Shown here: piece by piece, positions 62,086 through 64,000 of the stretch | How the letters are laid out: every line of letters begins with the position of its first letter | Numbering within the stretch: the stretch's first letter is position 1 | Made by a program: the position numbers and the translations under genes | The notes under the pieces: generated by a model | What the model was told of the DNA's origin: nothing | Databases searched by the model: none | The model's input: the letters and a program-made list of their open reading frames with translations, nothing else | Origin: Massilia sp. erpn | GTDB lineage: Bacteria; Pseudomonadota; Gammaproteobacteria; Burkholderiales; Burkholderiaceae_D | Reading direction: 5' to 3' | DNA: 64,000 bases | NCBI RefSeq assembly: GCF_024400215.1 | Contig: NZ_CP053748.1 | Location: 310,001 to 374,000 of the forward strand

Positions 62086-62230
62086 GAAACAGAAACCCAT
62101 ACCAAGAGAAGGGTTACCAGTTTACCGTCTTTCGTCGCCGCCCCCAAAGTGGCGTGTTGGATGCAAGTCATACCCACGCGCATGACAGGGCCTTGCTTGA
62201 AAGCCCGCGCCACAGCCCAATATCGACGCC

Positions 62231-63223
<993 letters not shown>

Positions 63224-63243
63224 GTAAACCATAGGAGCCGCGA

Positions 63244-64000
63244 TTGACGCAGCCTAAGCATCACCACGAAATTTCACCAGCCATGGTCTGGCTGCTGGCC
63301 ATCGCCAGCGGCCTGATTGTAGCCAATCTGTATTACGCCCAGCCGCTGGTGGGCCCGATCAGCCAGGCCACCGGCCTCGCTCCCGGCGCGGCCGGCCTGA
63401 TTGTCACCCTGACCCAGCTCGGTTACTGCGTCGGCCTGCTGTTCATCGTGCCACTGGGCGACCTGGTGGAAAACCGCCGCCTGATCTTCACCGCCCTGCT
63501 GGTTGCCGCCCTGTCCCTGCTCGGTGCGGCCAGCACCAGCAATGCCACGCTGTTCCTGCTCTCGGCCCTGTGCATCGGGATCAGCTGCGTCGCAGCCCAG
63601 GTGCTGGTGCCATTTGCCGCCCACCTGTCCTCGCCGGAAAAGCGCGGCCAGACCGTGGGCTCGGTAATGAGCGGTTTGCTGATGGGCATCATGCTGGCGC
63701 GGCCGATATCGAGCGTGGTGGCGGATTTTCTGGGCTGGCACGCCATCTTCTTCATCTCCGCCGTCAGCACAGCGGCCCTGGCCTTCGTGCTGCGCCGCAA
63801 GCTGCCGTTGCGCCAGCCGCAGAATGCGATCAGCTATCCGGCCCTGCTGGCGTCGCTCTGGCATCTGCTGCGCGACACGCCGGTGCTGCGCCGCCGCGCC
63901 CTGTACCAGGCTTGCATGTTCGGCGCCTTCAGCCTGTTCTGGACCACGGTACCGCTGGTGCTGGCCGGTCCGCACTTCCAGATGTCGCAGACCGGCATCG
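63244..64000 (+). CDS. MFS transporter, partial at the right edge
   Basis: The first 252 residues of an MFS permease, open to the window end. The start is TTG at 63244 after AGGAG (63233-63237), with [20 protein letters not shown]. The helix 2-3 loop reads [20 protein letters not shown], and several membrane segments follow. It resembles arabinose or drug efflux proteins (AraJ-like). Cotranscription with the flavin monooxygenase is likely. Confidence 0.88.
   Translation, partial: MTQPKHHHEISPAMVWLLAIASGLIVANLYYAQPLVGPISQATGLAPGAAGLIVTLTQLGYCVGLLFIVPLGDLVENRRLIFTALLVAALSLLGAASTSNATLFLLSALCIGISCVAAQVLVPFAAHLSSPEKRGQTVGSVMSGLLMGIMLARPISSVVADFLGWHAIFFISAVSTAALAFVLRRKLPLRQPQNAISYPALLASLWHLLRDTPVLRRRALYQACMFGAFSLFWTTVPLVLAGPHFQMSQTGI

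Overview
The window is a high-GC, gene-dense chromosomal segment that looks like a betaproteobacterium of the Oxalobacteraceae (Massilia, Duganella or Janthinobacterium type). I infer this from protein types and gene order: the rpsP-rimM-trmD-rplS block, DUF3579 and CobD/CbiB-like neighbours, an etfB-etfA-acyl-CoA dehydrogenase unit, alaS, glnS, and a TonB receptor of the proteobacterial carbohydrate type. No tRNA, rRNA, transposase, prophage or CRISPR array was seen. Both window edges cut genes.

Layout. 1-5.6 kb: a chitin/N-acetylglucosamine locus (NagX-like membrane acetyltransferase, GH18 enzyme, TonB receptor, divergent GntR regulator). 5.6-6.4 kb: a DUF2975 membrane protein with its small HTH regulator. 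6.4-10.05 kb: an apparently undescribed operon: a 55-residue Cys-containing peptide, an M50 membrane protease with a possible peptide-recognition domain, and two LpxL-like proteins with altered catalytic motifs. 10-17.3 kb: M16 protease, DUF3579, CobD-like protein, CoA Nudix hydrolase and the ribosomal operon. 17.4-22.4 kb: small membrane proteins, a proline dehydrogenase-like enzyme, a TetR/siderophore-interacting-protein pair with two operators, a LysE exporter and a ParDE-like toxin-antitoxin pair. 22.4-30.2 kb: acyl-CoA dehydrogenase, ETF, TusA, AlaRS and a phosphodiesterase. 30.3-35.1 kb: CoA transferase, acetyltransferase, MFS and LysR. 35.1-37.6 kb: a J-domain protein in an operon with three uncharacterised proteins. 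37.7-43.6 kb: glnS, an orphan CHASE histidine kinase, and two paralogous repeat proteins (10 x AWSGAAV, 12 x AYSGVP). FNR-type sites precede the kinase and the first repeat gene. 43.6-64 kb: mostly housekeeping and accessory genes (SDR proteins, reductase, MFS transporters, HPF, a cyclic-nucleotide-domain diguanylate cyclase, sbcB, pyrF, lemA with TPM proteins, VanZ, an ABC-like ATPase, TraB/GumN, M20 peptidase, solute-binding protein, flavin monooxygenase).

Two features stand out as possible new biology. The first is the peptide/M50/acyltransferase-like operon at 6.58-10.05 kb, which resembles a ribosomal-peptide or lipopeptide maturation system. The second is the pair of repeat proteins at 41.6-43.5 kb, laid out as a conserved N-domain, many short aromatic repeats and a conserved tail, like multicore precursors or cell-surface repeat proteins. 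Further points are two candidate small RNAs with complementary loops at 56.9-57.2 kb and long perfect or near-perfect intergenic palindromes placed only at convergent gene ends.
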